A program made the position numbers and the translations under genes. From Sphingobium yanoikuyae (lineage in GTDB: Bacteria > Pseudomonadota > Alphaproteobacteria > Sphingomonadales > Sphingomonadaceae), in contig NZ_CP139979.1 in assembly GCF_034424525.1 (NCBI RefSeq), forward strand, positions 2,567,001 through 2,631,000: a DNA stretch of 64,000 nucleotides. The letters run 5' to 3'. A model generated the notes under the pieces. It did not search any database, was not told the DNA's origin, and saw only the letters and a program-made list of their open reading frames with translations. Below are positions 1-8,873 of the stretch, one piece after another (position 1 is the stretch's first letter; each line of letters begins with the position of its first letter).

Positions 1-2136
1 CATCGCCATGCCCAGCAACTGGTTGCGGGCTTCCAGCAGCTTCTCATGACCAAGATTGGCCTGATCGAGCAGCTGGAAGTCGAAACCGGACGCATTGCCC
101 AGTTCCTGCACGGCCGGCGGCACGAAGGCGAAGGCCATGCCCGACGAGATCTTCTGGAACGCCATATTGGCGCGCAGGGCGATCGCGGGCACGCGATTGT
201 CCGCACCCGACCGTTCATGCCAGTCCTTCATACGGGCAAAGACGATGCCGACATTCTGGCCCTGGCCCACGAAGCCGAAGCCGGCGACCGTGAACACGGC
301 CGAGACATTCTTCTTCTCGTCGACCAGATAATGGTCGCGCATCCGGGCGAGGGCCCGCTCGGTCTCTTCCAGCGTCGTGCCCGCGGGCAGCGACACCTGG
401 TTGATGATGATGCCCTGGTCCTCGTCCGGCAGGAAACCGCTGGGCAGGCGCAGGAAGATGAAGGCCATGCCGACCACCACCAGCCCATAGACCAGCATGG
501 TCCGGACCCAGCTGCGCTCGACCTTCTCGACGCCCTTGCCATAGCGCACCACGCCCTTGTCGAAGGTGCGGTTGAACCAGTCGAAGAAGCGGCCGAGGAT
601 CGAACCGATCGGCCCGTTCCAGCTATGCCCGTGCGAGGCGGGCTTGAGGATGGTGGCGCACAGCGCCGGGGTCAGGATCAACGCGACCAGCACCGACAGG
701 ATCATCGACGACACGATGGTGATCGAGAACTGGCGGAAGATGACGCCGGTCGAGCCGCCGAAGAAGGCCATGGGCAGGAACACCGCCGACAGCACCAGGC
801 CGATGCCGATCAGCGCGCCGCTGATCTCGTCCATCGACTTCTTGGCCGCTTCCTTGGGGCTGAGCCCTTCATCCTGGATCAGACGCTCGACATTCTCGAC
901 GACGACGATCGCGTCGTCGACCAGCAGGCCGATCGCCAGCACCATGCCGAACAGGGTCAGGGTGTTGATGGTGAAGCCGGCTGCGCTGAGGATCGCCAGC
1001 GCGCCCAGCAGAACCACCGGCACCGCGATCGTCGGGATCAACGTGGCGCGCCAGTTCTGCAGGAACAGGAACATGACGACGAACACCAGCAGCACGGCTT
1101 CGAACAGGGTATGGACGACCTGCTCCACCGACAGCTTGACGAAGGTCGAGTTGTCGACCGGGAAGTCATATTTGACCCAGCTAGGGAAATTCTTCGACAG
1201 CTGGTCGACGCGCGCCTTGACCGCTTCCACCGTGTCGAGCGCGTTGGCGCCCGGTGCCAGCTTGATGCCGAAGCCCGATGCCGGATGACCGTTGAACTTC
1301 ACGCCGAAACCATAGGTTTCCGCGCCCAGCTCGACCTTGGCGACATCCTTCATCAGCACGACCGAACCGTCGCTGTTGCTGCGCAGGCGGATATTCTGGA
1401 ATTCCTCCGGCGTGCGCAGGCGCGACTGGGCGGTGACGGTGGCGTTGAGCGCCTGGCCCTTGGGCGAGGGCGAACCACCGATCTGGCCGGCCGACACCTG
1501 GGCGTTCTGCGCGGTGATCGCCGACTTCACGTCGCCGGTGGTCACGCCCAGATTGGCCATCTTGTAGGGGTCGAGCCAGATGCGCATCGCATATTGCGAA
1601 CCGAACAGCTGGGTATCGCCGACGCCGGTGACGCGGCTCAGCGGATCCTGAAGGCTGGACGCGATGAAGTCCGCCGCGTCTTCCTGATCGTGGATGCCAT
1701 CGTCCGAATAGGCCGCCATGATGAGCAGGAAGCTGGACGTGGACTTGCCCACGCGCAGGCCCTGCTGCTGCACTTCCTGCGGCAACAGGGGGGTCGCCTG
1801 CGACAGCTTGTTCTGCACCTGCACCTGCGCAATGTCAGGATCGGTGCCCTGCTCGAAGGTCAGGGTGATGTTGAGATTGCCCGAACCATCGCTGGTGGAC
1901 GAGAAATAGCGCAGATTGTCGATGCCCTTGAGCTGTTGCTCGATGATCTGCGTCGTCGTGCTTTCCAGCGTCTGGGCGTTGGCACCGGGATAGGTGGTCT
2001 GGATCGTCACCGCCGGCGGGGCGATTTCCGGGAACTGCGCGACCGGCAGCGACCGGATCGCGAGCAGGCCCGCGAGCATGATGACAATGGCGATGACCCA
2101 TGCGAAGATGGGCCTGTCGATAAAATAGCGGGCCAT
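1..2136 (-). CDS. RND multidrug efflux permease (HAE1/AcrB family), C-terminus missing
   Basis: Inner-membrane proton-driven pump of a tripartite efflux system. Reading from the ATG at 2136 gives [17 protein letters not shown], the classic HAE1 N-terminus with TM1. It is followed by the periplasmic porter domain and, around residues 390-420, the TM4 segment [17 protein letters not shown] with the paired Asp residues of the proton relay. About 711 residues are present; the family is usually about 1040, and the rest lies beyond the left edge. The start is 3 bp after the adaptor stop, so the two are cotranscribed. Substrates cannot be predicted from the sequence. Confidence 0.95.
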   Translation of the reverse strand, partial: MARYFIDRPIFAWVIAIVIMLAGLLAIRSLPVAQFPEIAPPAVTIQTTYPGANAQTLESTTTQIIEQQLKGIDNLRYFSSTSDGSGNLNITLTFEQGTDPDIAQVQVQNKLSQATPLLPQEVQQQGLRVGKSTSSFLLIMAAYSDDGIHDQEDAADFIASSLQDPLSRVTGVGDTQLFGSQYAMRIWLDPYKMANLGVTTGDVKSAITAQNAQVSAGQIGGSPSPKGQALNATVTAQSRLRTPEEFQNIRLRSNSDGSVVLMKDVAKVELGAETYGFGVKFNGHPASGFGIKLAPGANALDTVEAVKARVDQLSKNFPSWVKYDFPVDNSTFVKLSVEQVVHTLFEAVLLVFVVMFLFLQNWRATLIPTIAVPVVLLGALAILSAAGFTINTLTLFGMVLAIGLLVDDAIVVVENVERLIQDEGLSPKEAAKKSMDEISGALIGIGLVLSAVFLPMAFFGGSTGVIFRQFSITIVSSMILSVLVALILTPALCATILKPASHGHSWNGPIGSILGRFFDWFNRTFDKGVVRYGKGVEKVERSWVRTMLVYGLVVVGMAFIFLRLPSGFLPDEDQGIIINQVSLPAGTTLEETERALARMRDHYLVDEKKNVSAVFTVAGFGFVGQGQNVGIVFARMKDWHERSGADNRVPAIALRANMAFQKISSGMAFAFVPPAVQELGNASGFDFQLLDQANLGHEKLLEARNQLLGMAM

Positions 2137-2139
2137 GGC

Positions 2140-3330
2140 TTAGTGCGCCTCGCCCGCGTTCGACGCGCCTTGTGCAGCGGCCGGCTTCGCGCCGCCTTCA
2201 GGCGCGGTCACCTGCTGCGGCGCGCCGGGCTTCACCACCGTGCCGGGGCGCAGATTGACCAAGCCTTCAACGATCAGCTGATCGCCCGGCTTCAGGCCGC
2301 TGGTGACGATCCACTTGTCGCCGATCGCGCGGTCGACGGTGACCTGGCGCATCTCGACCTTGTTGTCCTTGCCCACGACCATCGCCGTAGCCCGGCCGCG
2401 CGCGTCGCGCGAAATGCCCTGTTGCGGGGCCAGGATCGCCTGGGTGCGCTCACCCTCGATCAGCTTGGCGCGGACATACATGCCCGGCAGCAACAGCCCG
2501 TCGGCGTTGGGGAAGATCGCGCGCAGCGTGACCGCGCCCGAACTGGAATCCACCGTCACATCGGCAAATTGCAAGCGGCCTTCACCCGGATAGACGCTGC
2601 CATTGGGCAGGATCAGCTGGATGCGGGCGCCCTGCGCCTCGCTGATGCCGCCGGCCTTCATCGCCTGCTTGAGGTCGATGATCTGCGCGGCCGACTGGGT
2701 CACGTCGACATAGACGCGGTCGGTGCGCTGGATGGTGGTAAGCGGATCGGCCTGACCGGTCTGGACCAGCGCGCCCGGCGTCAGAAGCGAACGGCCGATG
2801 CGGCCCGAAATCGGCGCGCGGATGCGGGTGAAATTCTGGTTCACCTGTGCCGCCTGCACCGCGCCCTGCTGCGCCGCAACATTGGCGCGCGCCTGCTGGG
2901 CCGCGGCCGCCGCGTCATCATATTCCTGCTTCGACACGGCGTTGATGCCGACCAGATCCTTGTAGCGCTGGGCCTGCAGCCCGGTCGAGCGGATCGCCGC
3001 CTGGGCATTGGCCAGCGAGCCCTGGGCCTGGGCGAGCGCCGCGCGATAGGGCGCGTCCTCAATCTCGTAGAGCAGCTGCCCGGCCTGGACAGTGCCGCCT
3101 TCGGTAAACAGGCGGCGACGGATCACGCCGCTGATCTGCGGCCGGACTTCGGCCGTTTCAAAGGCCGAAATGCGGCCCGGCAGTTCGTTCAGCAACGGTG
3201 CCGACTCGGTCTTGAGCGTCACCACGCCCACGCTCGGCGGCGGCGGTGCGGGCGGCGCTTCCTGACCGCAAGCGCTCAGCGCAAGGGCCGAAACACAGGC
3301 CAGCAATCCGAAGAAGTTCCCCTTTTGCAT
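2140..3330 (-). CDS. RND efflux periplasmic adaptor (membrane fusion lipoprotein, AcrA/MexA family)
   Basis: Links the inner-membrane RND pump to an outer-membrane channel. The 396-aa product starts MQKGNFFGLL and has a lipobox LSAC, placing the lipidated Cys at 21. Next come the barrel-sandwich halves (GGTVQAGQLLYEIEDAPY; FTRIRAPISGRIGRSL), an Ala/Gln-rich alpha-hairpin and C-terminal barrel domains. A longer reading frame starts at 3378, but that ATG lies inside the palindromic operator, so the start at 3330 next to the signal peptide is preferred. No outer-membrane channel gene is visible; it could lie beyond the left edge or elsewhere. Confidence 0.95.
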   Translation of the reverse strand: MQKGNFFGLLACVSALALSACGQEAPPAPPPPSVGVVTLKTESAPLLNELPGRISAFETAEVRPQISGVIRRRLFTEGGTVQAGQLLYEIEDAPYRAALAQAQGSLANAQAAIRSTGLQAQRYKDLVGINAVSKQEYDDAAAAAQQARANVAAQQGAVQAAQVNQNFTRIRAPISGRIGRSLLTPGALVQTGQADPLTTIQRTDRVYVDVTQSAAQIIDLKQAMKAGGISEAQGARIQLILPNGSVYPGEGRLQFADVTVDSSSGAVTLRAIFPNADGLLLPGMYVRAKLIEGERTQAILAPQQGISRDARGRATAMVVGKDNKVEMRQVTVDRAIGDKWIVTSGLKPGDQLIVEGLVNLRPGTVVKPGAPQQVTAPEGGAKPAAAQGASNAGEAH

Positions 3331-3362
3331 CAATTTTCCCAATCCGATAAATATCGCAGGAC

Positions 3363-3382
3363 CGGAATGAACGTTCATTCCG
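3363..3382. promoter_or_regulatory. 20-bp perfect palindrome, probable TetR operator
   Basis: The core GGAATGAACGTTCATTCC (3364-3381) is a perfect inverted repeat, extended by one C-G pair on each side. It sits between the divergent adaptor gene (start 3330) and the tetR gene (start 3447), where a TetR repressor of an RND pump normally binds. Binding by the adjacent regulator is inferred. Confidence 0.8.
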
Positions 3383-3446
3383 CTTGCCGCGCACCTAAGA
3401 AGCTGTCAGAGGGAATTCAAGAGAAAAACAATTTTCCGAGGGTAAA

Positions 3447-4034
3447 ATGGTTGCAGCGCAGCATGAAAAAAGCAGTCGCGACCGTGTACTTGCAGCGGCG
3501 CGAGACCTGTTCAACAGCCATGGTTTCCACCAGACGTCCATGGCCGAACTCGCTTCCGCCGCACAGGTATCAGTGGGGCAAATATATCGGCTTTTCAAAG
3601 GAAAGGAAGATATCATCGAGGCTATCGTCCATGCCGACGCCGATCAGTGGGCGGAGGACGTCGATATCCTGCGCAAACGACTCGACAGTGGCGAGTTGAG
3701 CATCGACGATACGTTCGAGCAACTGATGCTGCACGTCATTGACGAAAAGGATGAGGCGCTGTCGTTCGACATCCTGGCCGAAAGCTTCCGCAATCCGACC
3801 GTCGGCGAGATGATCGGCACCATGTGCGGCCGCTTCCGCGACGATATTCGCGACTTTGCCTGCGCCGCCAATCCGGAGCTTTCGGGCGAAGCGCTGGACG
3901 GCGCGGAGGAGATGATCCTGGCCTGTATGTTCGGCCTTGGCCATCGCAGCTTGTCGCGCCCCAATCTCAGCCCGGAAGCGTCGGCCCGACGCGCCGCCCA
4001 GATGATCGTGGCAGGCCTGAAGGCCGTGCGCTGA
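3447..4034 (+). CDS. TetR/AcrR family transcriptional repressor of the RND pump
   Basis: 195-aa local regulator. The N-terminal helix-turn-helix (residues about 10-55) reads RVLAAARDLFNSHGFHQTS, then MAELASAAQVSVGQIYRLFKGKEDI, a textbook TetR DNA-binding domain. The all-alpha C-terminal ligand/dimerisation domain is not informative about the inducer. It is divergent from the adaptor-permease operon with a perfect palindrome between them, which indicates autoregulated repression relieved by a pump substrate. GAGGG lies just upstream of the ATG. The downstream hairpin at 4046-4072 separates it from the convergent amidohydrolase. Confidence 0.92.
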   Translation: MVAAQHEKSSRDRVLAAARDLFNSHGFHQTSMAELASAAQVSVGQIYRLFKGKEDIIEAIVHADADQWAEDVDILRKRLDSGELSIDDTFEQLMLHVIDEKDEALSFDILAESFRNPTVGEMIGTMCGRFRDDIRDFACAANPELSGEALDGAEEMILACMFGLGHRSLSRPNLSPEASARRAAQMIVAGLKAVR

Positions 4035-4045
4035 TCGAAGCGAAA

Positions 4046-4072
4046 GCCGGTTCACGCCGATCGTGAACCGGC
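4046..4072. terminator. Hairpin between convergent genes
   Basis: 11-bp perfect arms GCCGGTTCACG (4046-4056) and CGTGAACCGGC (4062-4072) with a 5-nt loop, between the tetR stop (4034) and the amidohydrolase stop (4082). There is no strong T-tract on either side, so it is a probable bidirectional terminator or 3' stabiliser. Confidence 0.55.
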
Positions 4073-4081
4073 AGCGGCGGA

Positions 4082-5362
4082 TCACTCCACCAGTTCGCCG
4101 CCCTTCACCACATCGCTGACATGCTGCAGCAACGTCACATCCTTGAGCGGATCGCCCTGCACCGCAACGATGTCGCCATAGCGGCCGACGGCGATCGCGC
4201 CGACATCGGCTTCCCAGCCCAGTGCCTTGGCGCCGCTGACGGTCGCCGCCTGGATCGCCTGCATCGGCGTCATGCCCCATTCGACCATCTTGGCGAATTG
4301 CTTGCCATTGTCGCCATGGGGATAGACGCCGGCATCGGTACCGAACAGCATCGGCACGCCCGCCTTCACCGCCTTGCGGAACGTCTCGCGCTGGAGACGC
4401 CCGATCAGTTTCTCCTTGTCCAGGCTTTCCTGTTCGGTGCCATTGGCCGTGCCGGTCGCCAGGATATAATCGTCATTATAGATATCCATGTCGAACCAGG
4501 TCTTCCTGCTCGCCGCCAGCTTGATCGTCTCGTCATCGGCCAGGCTGCAATGTTCGATCGTGTCGATCCCCGCCTCGATCGCGGTGCGGATGCCATCATT
4601 GCCATGGGCGTGCGCCGCGACCTTGAGGCCCAGCATATGCGCCTCGTCGGCAATCGCCTTCATCTCGTCAAAGCTCAATTGCTGGGCGCCGACCGCGTCG
4701 CCCAGCGAGAAGACGCCGCCGGTCGCGCAAATCTTGATGACGCGCGCGCCATATTTGTGCAGCCAGCGCACCTTGGCGCGGCCCTCCTGCGGGCTGTCGA
4801 CAACCGAGGGTTCCTTGCGATCCATCGATGGCGGCAGGCCACCGCCATCGCAATGGCCGCCGGTCGCACCGATCGCATAGCCGGCCGGGATGATGCGCGG
4901 CCCGACAATCTGCCCCTCCTCGATCGCCTGTTTGAGGCCCACATCGGCGAAATCGGCCGACCCGACATTGCGCACCGTGGTAAAACCGGCCTTCAGCGTG
5001 ATCCGCGCATTCTTGACGCCCACGGCTGTCCAGAAACTGTCGGTGTAGCGCAGCCCCTGATAGCCGCCCACTTCCGCCAGGCTGGTCAAATGGACATGCA
5101 TGTCGATCAGCCCCGGCAGGATGGTCTTGCCCGACAGGTCGATATGGCGGACGTCGCTGCCCCAGCGCACGGTGCGCGCGTCGGCGATGCCGGTAATGCG
5201 ACCGTCGGTAATGAAGATAGCCGGATGATCGACCGTCTTGCCGGCCAGCACATCGACCATATGGTCCGCGGTGACGACCACCTGCTCGGCCAGCGCGGGC
5301 GATGCGGCCAGCGACAACAGGATGGTGGCGGCCATGGCCGATGCCCGGACAGTCTTCAACAT
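4082..5362 (-). CDS. Exported metal-dependent amidohydrolase (prolidase/imidazolonepropionase-like)
   Basis: 426-aa hydrolase of the amidohydrolase superfamily. Residues 1-25 (MLKTVRASAMAATILLSLAA, then SPALA) form a Sec signal peptide, which fixes the start; the open frame upstream has no such feature. Metal ligands are visible: the HxH motif in DMHVHL (His89/His91), a Lys in VIKICATGG, His residues in AAHAHG and IEHCS, and Asp in FGTDAGVYPHG. This arrangement matches the binuclear Xaa-Pro/Xaa-Arg dipeptidase-like branch. Peptide or acyl-amino-acid cleavage in the periplasm is the likely role; the exact substrate is unknown. Confidence 0.88.
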   Translation of the reverse strand: MLKTVRASAMAATILLSLAASPALAEQVVVTADHMVDVLAGKTVDHPAIFITDGRITGIADARTVRWGSDVRHIDLSGKTILPGLIDMHVHLTSLAEVGGYQGLRYTDSFWTAVGVKNARITLKAGFTTVRNVGSADFADVGLKQAIEEGQIVGPRIIPAGYAIGATGGHCDGGGLPPSMDRKEPSVVDSPQEGRAKVRWLHKYGARVIKICATGGVFSLGDAVGAQQLSFDEMKAIADEAHMLGLKVAAHAHGNDGIRTAIEAGIDTIEHCSLADDETIKLAASRKTWFDMDIYNDDYILATGTANGTEQESLDKEKLIGRLQRETFRKAVKAGVPMLFGTDAGVYPHGDNGKQFAKMVEWGMTPMQAIQAATVSGAKALGWEADVGAIAVGRYGDIVAVQGDPLKDVTLLQHVSDVVKGGELVE

Positions 5363-5589
5363 GCGATGCAAATCCCCCTGGGCGATCGACGTCCAGACCG
5401 TGCATGGCCGGATCATCATTGCCCCAAGTCCCTGACCTAGCGACCAAGGCCGGCAAGCATCAAGGGCAAAGATGGATGGCGGCATCGCGCCACCCGCCCC
5501 TGTTTCACCCCCGTCCACCGCAAGCCCCCGCCCTGCCCGCAACCTGTTGGCGCCCCGCCCATTGGAGGATCAATCGAGGGAGGTATTTC

Positions 5590-5760
5590 ATGGATCTGGA
5601 AGCGAATTTCGGCCGCGCCTATTTCGAGCATCGACGCGACCGCAACCGCCAGTTGGCGGCGCGATCGGCCACACCGGCGCTCCGCAACATGCATCTGGAA
5701 TATGCGCGGCTCTACGAGCAATTGCTGCAGGCGGAGGACGCGCAAGCCGCCTCCGCCTGA
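5590..5760 (+). CDS. Small hypothetical protein (56 aa)
   Basis: The ATG at 5590 is preceded by a strong GGGAGG ribosome site at 5579-5584. The product MDLEANFGRAYFEHRRDRNR... is charged and helical with no signal or TM segment, and ends EDAQAASA. It sits alone between two minus-strand genes and stops 10 bp before the stop of the convergent M16 peptidase. The ribosome site and protein-like composition suggest a real gene. Function not recognised. Confidence 0.6.
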   Translation: MDLEANFGRAYFEHRRDRNRQLAARSATPALRNMHLEYARLYEQLLQAEDAQAASA

Positions 5761-5769
5761 TCCAGCCGC

Positions 5770-8667
5770 CTATTTGGCGGCCACACCCTGTGGCAGCACC
5801 ACCGCCGACCAGCTCTTGCCCGGCACCAGATATTTGGTCGCCAGCGCCTGGATATCGGCCGGTGTGACGTTGAGCAGATCCTGGCTCATCGTCTGCATCG
5901 CCTGCACATAGCGGGGGTCGTGGGTCGCCCCTTCCATCTGCCCCATCCAGAAGGCATTGCCGGTGCTGGCGCGCATCAGCAACTGTCGCATCGGCGCCAC
6001 CGCCCGTTGCAGTTCGTCGGCGCTGATCGGCGTCTTTGCCAGATCGGCCGCCGTTTCCTTCACGACGCTGTAGAAATAATTGACCCGGTCCGGCCGCACC
6101 TGGCTCGTCACCAAGATATAGCCGCCACTGTCATAGGAGAAGGGCCAGCTATTCTGCACGCTCGGCGAATAGGCCGCGCCCTCGGTCGAGCGCAGCTTGT
6201 CGAACAACCGGTCATTGAAGATCTGGGTCAGGATTTCGAGCTGGCGCGCCTCCTTCGTCAGCGCAAAGCCGCCCGAGGTCGGCCAGGCCATGACGGCAGC
6301 CGCCTGTTCCTTGTCGCCATCATGGCGCAGGATGACCGGCTGTTCGACATGGGCGGGGAAACGCTGCACCTTGTTCGCGGCGGGCACCGGCACGTCCGGG
6401 CGGGCCGGCATCGCGCCAAAGGTCGCCGCCACGGCCTGGATCGCTTCTTCCGCCTTCACCTGGCCGAAAATCTGGATCTCGATCGGCCCCGAAGCCAGGA
6501 TCGGCTCCCAGGTCTGGCGGAAGCTCTGCGGCGTCAGCGCGTTGATTTCCGCCTTGGACGGGGTGCGGAACCGCACATCCTTGTCATGCAGCAGCCAGTT
6601 GAGGTCGCGCCCCAGCACGCCATCGGGCGCGCGCGACATCGCGTCATAAGCGACCGAGGCGCCGGTCTTCACCCGCGCGATCGGTGCCGGATCCCAGCCG
6701 GGCTGATACAGCTTGGCGGCGAACAGGCGCAACTGGTCCTTGTAATCGGCCGGGCGCGTCACCGCCTGCAATTCGAACGCATCATCATCGGTCGAAAACT
6801 GCATGCCCATGCGCCGACCATTGGTCAGGTCATCCAGTTCCCGCTGGCCCAGCTTGCCGATGCCGCTCGCCACCAGCGCATAATCGCCAGCCCAGCTTGC
6901 CACCGGCTTGGTGGGTGAAAAGGCCTGCTGCCCATGACCGAAGCGGACGTTGATCCGCACCTTCTCGGTCTCCGCATCATTGGCGAACAGCGTCAGCTTG
7001 ACGCCGTTGGAGAAGGTGATGCTCTCCATGCCCTGCAACCCGACCGGCGTGCGCGACACGACGGTCGCGGGCACACCGAATTTGGGCAGGTCGTCCATCG
7101 TCACCGCCTTGTCGGCGAGGCGGGCATTGGTCGCCGCCTTGACCGGCGCGGCGAGCGCAGCGGCCAGCTTCTGGTCCTGCCCCGCCTCGACCTTGCCGGT
7201 GATCAGCATCGCCCGGAACACCCCGGCGGAAAAGAGGCGGCGGGTGCAATCCAGTATCTTCTGCGGCGTCATCGCCGGCTTGCCGGAGCGGAAGATGTCG
7301 AGCGCGGCCTGCGGGCTGACCGTGGTTTCGCGAATGTCCACCGCGCTCACCAGATCGCTCGCCTGCTTGGCCCCGGCTTCCGTGTCGGCATTTTCGACCT
7401 GGATCGCCAGCGCCGTGTCGAGCTGCGCATATTCGCGGTCAATTTCCTGCTGGGTCGGCGGCGCGGCCTTCGCATCCTCGATGATCGCACGCACATCGGC
7501 CAGCGCCTTCTCCCAATTCTCGCCGGTGGGCGTGATGGTGATGAAGGTGCCGTCGGCCGACCGGCTGATATCCTGCTGGTCGACACCCGCCGCCAGGAAG
7601 CTGCCCCCGGCCCGTGCCGCCTGCTCCAGCCGTCGGCTGACGATCTGCAGCGCCAGCATGTCAGTCAGCTTGTCCTGATTATAGACGATCGTGTCGGCAT
7701 GGGGCTTCCACGGGCGCAGCCAGGCCATGGTGAGGCCCGTCGGCGAGCCCGGCTCCACCACGACGCGGGTGGCCGGCGCCTTGGGGTCCGGCTCGCCGAA
7801 ATCGGGCTGCTCGGCGCCCTTGCCGCTATCCTGCCAACTGGCAAAATTATCCTTGAGCAATTGTTCGGCCAACGCCGGGTCGATATCGCCGGCAATGGCA
7901 ATCACCGTGTTTTCCGGGCGATACCAGCGCTGGTGGAAGGCTTCGGCCTTGGCCGCGGTCACCGCGTTGAGCGTCGCGACCGTGCCGATCGGCGCATGGT
8001 CGGCCAAGGGCTGGCCGGCGAAGAAATGCTGGCGACTTGCGTCGGAAATGCGCATCTGCGGCCCGTCGCTCTCGCGCCGTTCGGCCAGCACCACCGCCCG
8101 CTCGGCATCGACCGCGCTGTCGACGATATTGGGGTCGGTCATCATGCCGGCCAGGATCTTCAGGCTTTCGCCAAGGCTCGTCTGATTGGCCTGGGGCAGG
8201 TCGAGCGCATAGGTGGTGCCGGTCGGCGTGGTCGCGGCATTGCTGTCGCTGCCAAAGGTTACGCCCAGCCGCTGCCAGATGCGCTTCGATTCGCCATCGG
8301 GCACATGGCGCGACCCACGCATCGACAGATGTTCCATGAAATGGGCATAGCCCTGTTCATCGGGACGCTCCATCAGCGATCCCGCATCGATGCGCAGACG
8401 GATCGACACCTGCCCCGGCGGCACGCCATTGCGGCGGATGGCATAGCGCAGCCCGTTGGACAGCGTGCCGAACCGCCACTCCGTGTCGATCGGCACGTCA
8501 CTATTTTCGTAGAGCCAGGGGCGGATATCCGCCTGGCTGCCGCCCGGCGCGGCCTTTGCCCCGGCGACCGAAGGATCGGTTCTGGCCGCCAGCGGCAGGG
8601 GAGAGCCCGACAGAAGCAGGGCAAGAATGGTGAGCGAAGCGGCCGAACGGCGAGAGGTCAAACGCAT
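5770..8667 (-). CDS. Periplasmic M16 family zinc metallopeptidase (double-length, 965 aa)
   Basis: A two-lobed insulinase/pitrilysin-type peptidase that degrades peptides inside a closed chamber. Residues 1-28 form a Sec signal peptide. The inverted zinc motif HxxEH is His109-Phe-Met-Glu112-His113 in AHFMEHLSM, and the distal Glu is in ERAVVLAERRESDG. The C-terminal half is a second, inactive M16 pair. The N-terminal WRFGTLSNGLRYAIRRN segment is typical of sphingomonad and Bacteroidetes secreted M16 enzymes. Transcribed singly; no partner gene is adjacent. Confidence 0.92.
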   Translation of the reverse strand: MRLTSRRSAASLTILALLLSGSPLPLAARTDPSVAGAKAAPGGSQADIRPWLYENSDVPIDTEWRFGTLSNGLRYAIRRNGVPPGQVSIRLRIDAGSLMERPDEQGYAHFMEHLSMRGSRHVPDGESKRIWQRLGVTFGSDSNAATTPTGTTYALDLPQANQTSLGESLKILAGMMTDPNIVDSAVDAERAVVLAERRESDGPQMRISDASRQHFFAGQPLADHAPIGTVATLNAVTAAKAEAFHQRWYRPENTVIAIAGDIDPALAEQLLKDNFASWQDSGKGAEQPDFGEPDPKAPATRVVVEPGSPTGLTMAWLRPWKPHADTIVYNQDKLTDMLALQIVSRRLEQAARAGGSFLAAGVDQQDISRSADGTFITITPTGENWEKALADVRAIIEDAKAAPPTQQEIDREYAQLDTALAIQVENADTEAGAKQASDLVSAVDIRETTVSPQAALDIFRSGKPAMTPQKILDCTRRLFSAGVFRAMLITGKVEAGQDQKLAAALAAPVKAATNARLADKAVTMDDLPKFGVPATVVSRTPVGLQGMESITFSNGVKLTLFANDAETEKVRINVRFGHGQQAFSPTKPVASWAGDYALVASGIGKLGQRELDDLTNGRRMGMQFSTDDDAFELQAVTRPADYKDQLRLFAAKLYQPGWDPAPIARVKTGASVAYDAMSRAPDGVLGRDLNWLLHDKDVRFRTPSKAEINALTPQSFRQTWEPILASGPIEIQIFGQVKAEEAIQAVAATFGAMPARPDVPVPAANKVQRFPAHVEQPVILRHDGDKEQAAAVMAWPTSGGFALTKEARQLEILTQIFNDRLFDKLRSTEGAAYSPSVQNSWPFSYDSGGYILVTSQVRPDRVNYFYSVVKETAADLAKTPISADELQRAVAPMRQLLMRASTGNAFWMGQMEGATHDPRYVQAMQTMSQDLLNVTPADIQALATKYLVPGKSWSAVVLPQGVAAK

Positions 8668-8873
8668 AGGCAGGGGAGCCTAACGGCATTTTCCTGAATG
8701 ACCACTGACAAAGATGGTCACGCCGCGGCATCGGAGCATCGCGCACAGAAGGGGGAACCGGTCTTGCGCCCCACGCGATGCGACAATGAAGATATGGCGC
8801 GGAAGCAAAATGGAGCGCGCCAGACCGGTTCGTCCCGGACGCCCCATGGGGAGCGCCCGGAACGCCTCAGCTA

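Noticed and set aside
46-3699. 1217-aa open frame on the plus strand opposite the RND pump genes
   Set aside because: It is the antisense of the RND permease and adaptor, low-complexity Arg/Asp/His-rich, as expected from high-GC codon bias.
6934-8697. 587-aa plus-strand frame
   Set aside because: Antisense shadow of the M16 peptidase, which has signal peptide, HxxEH and full family length.
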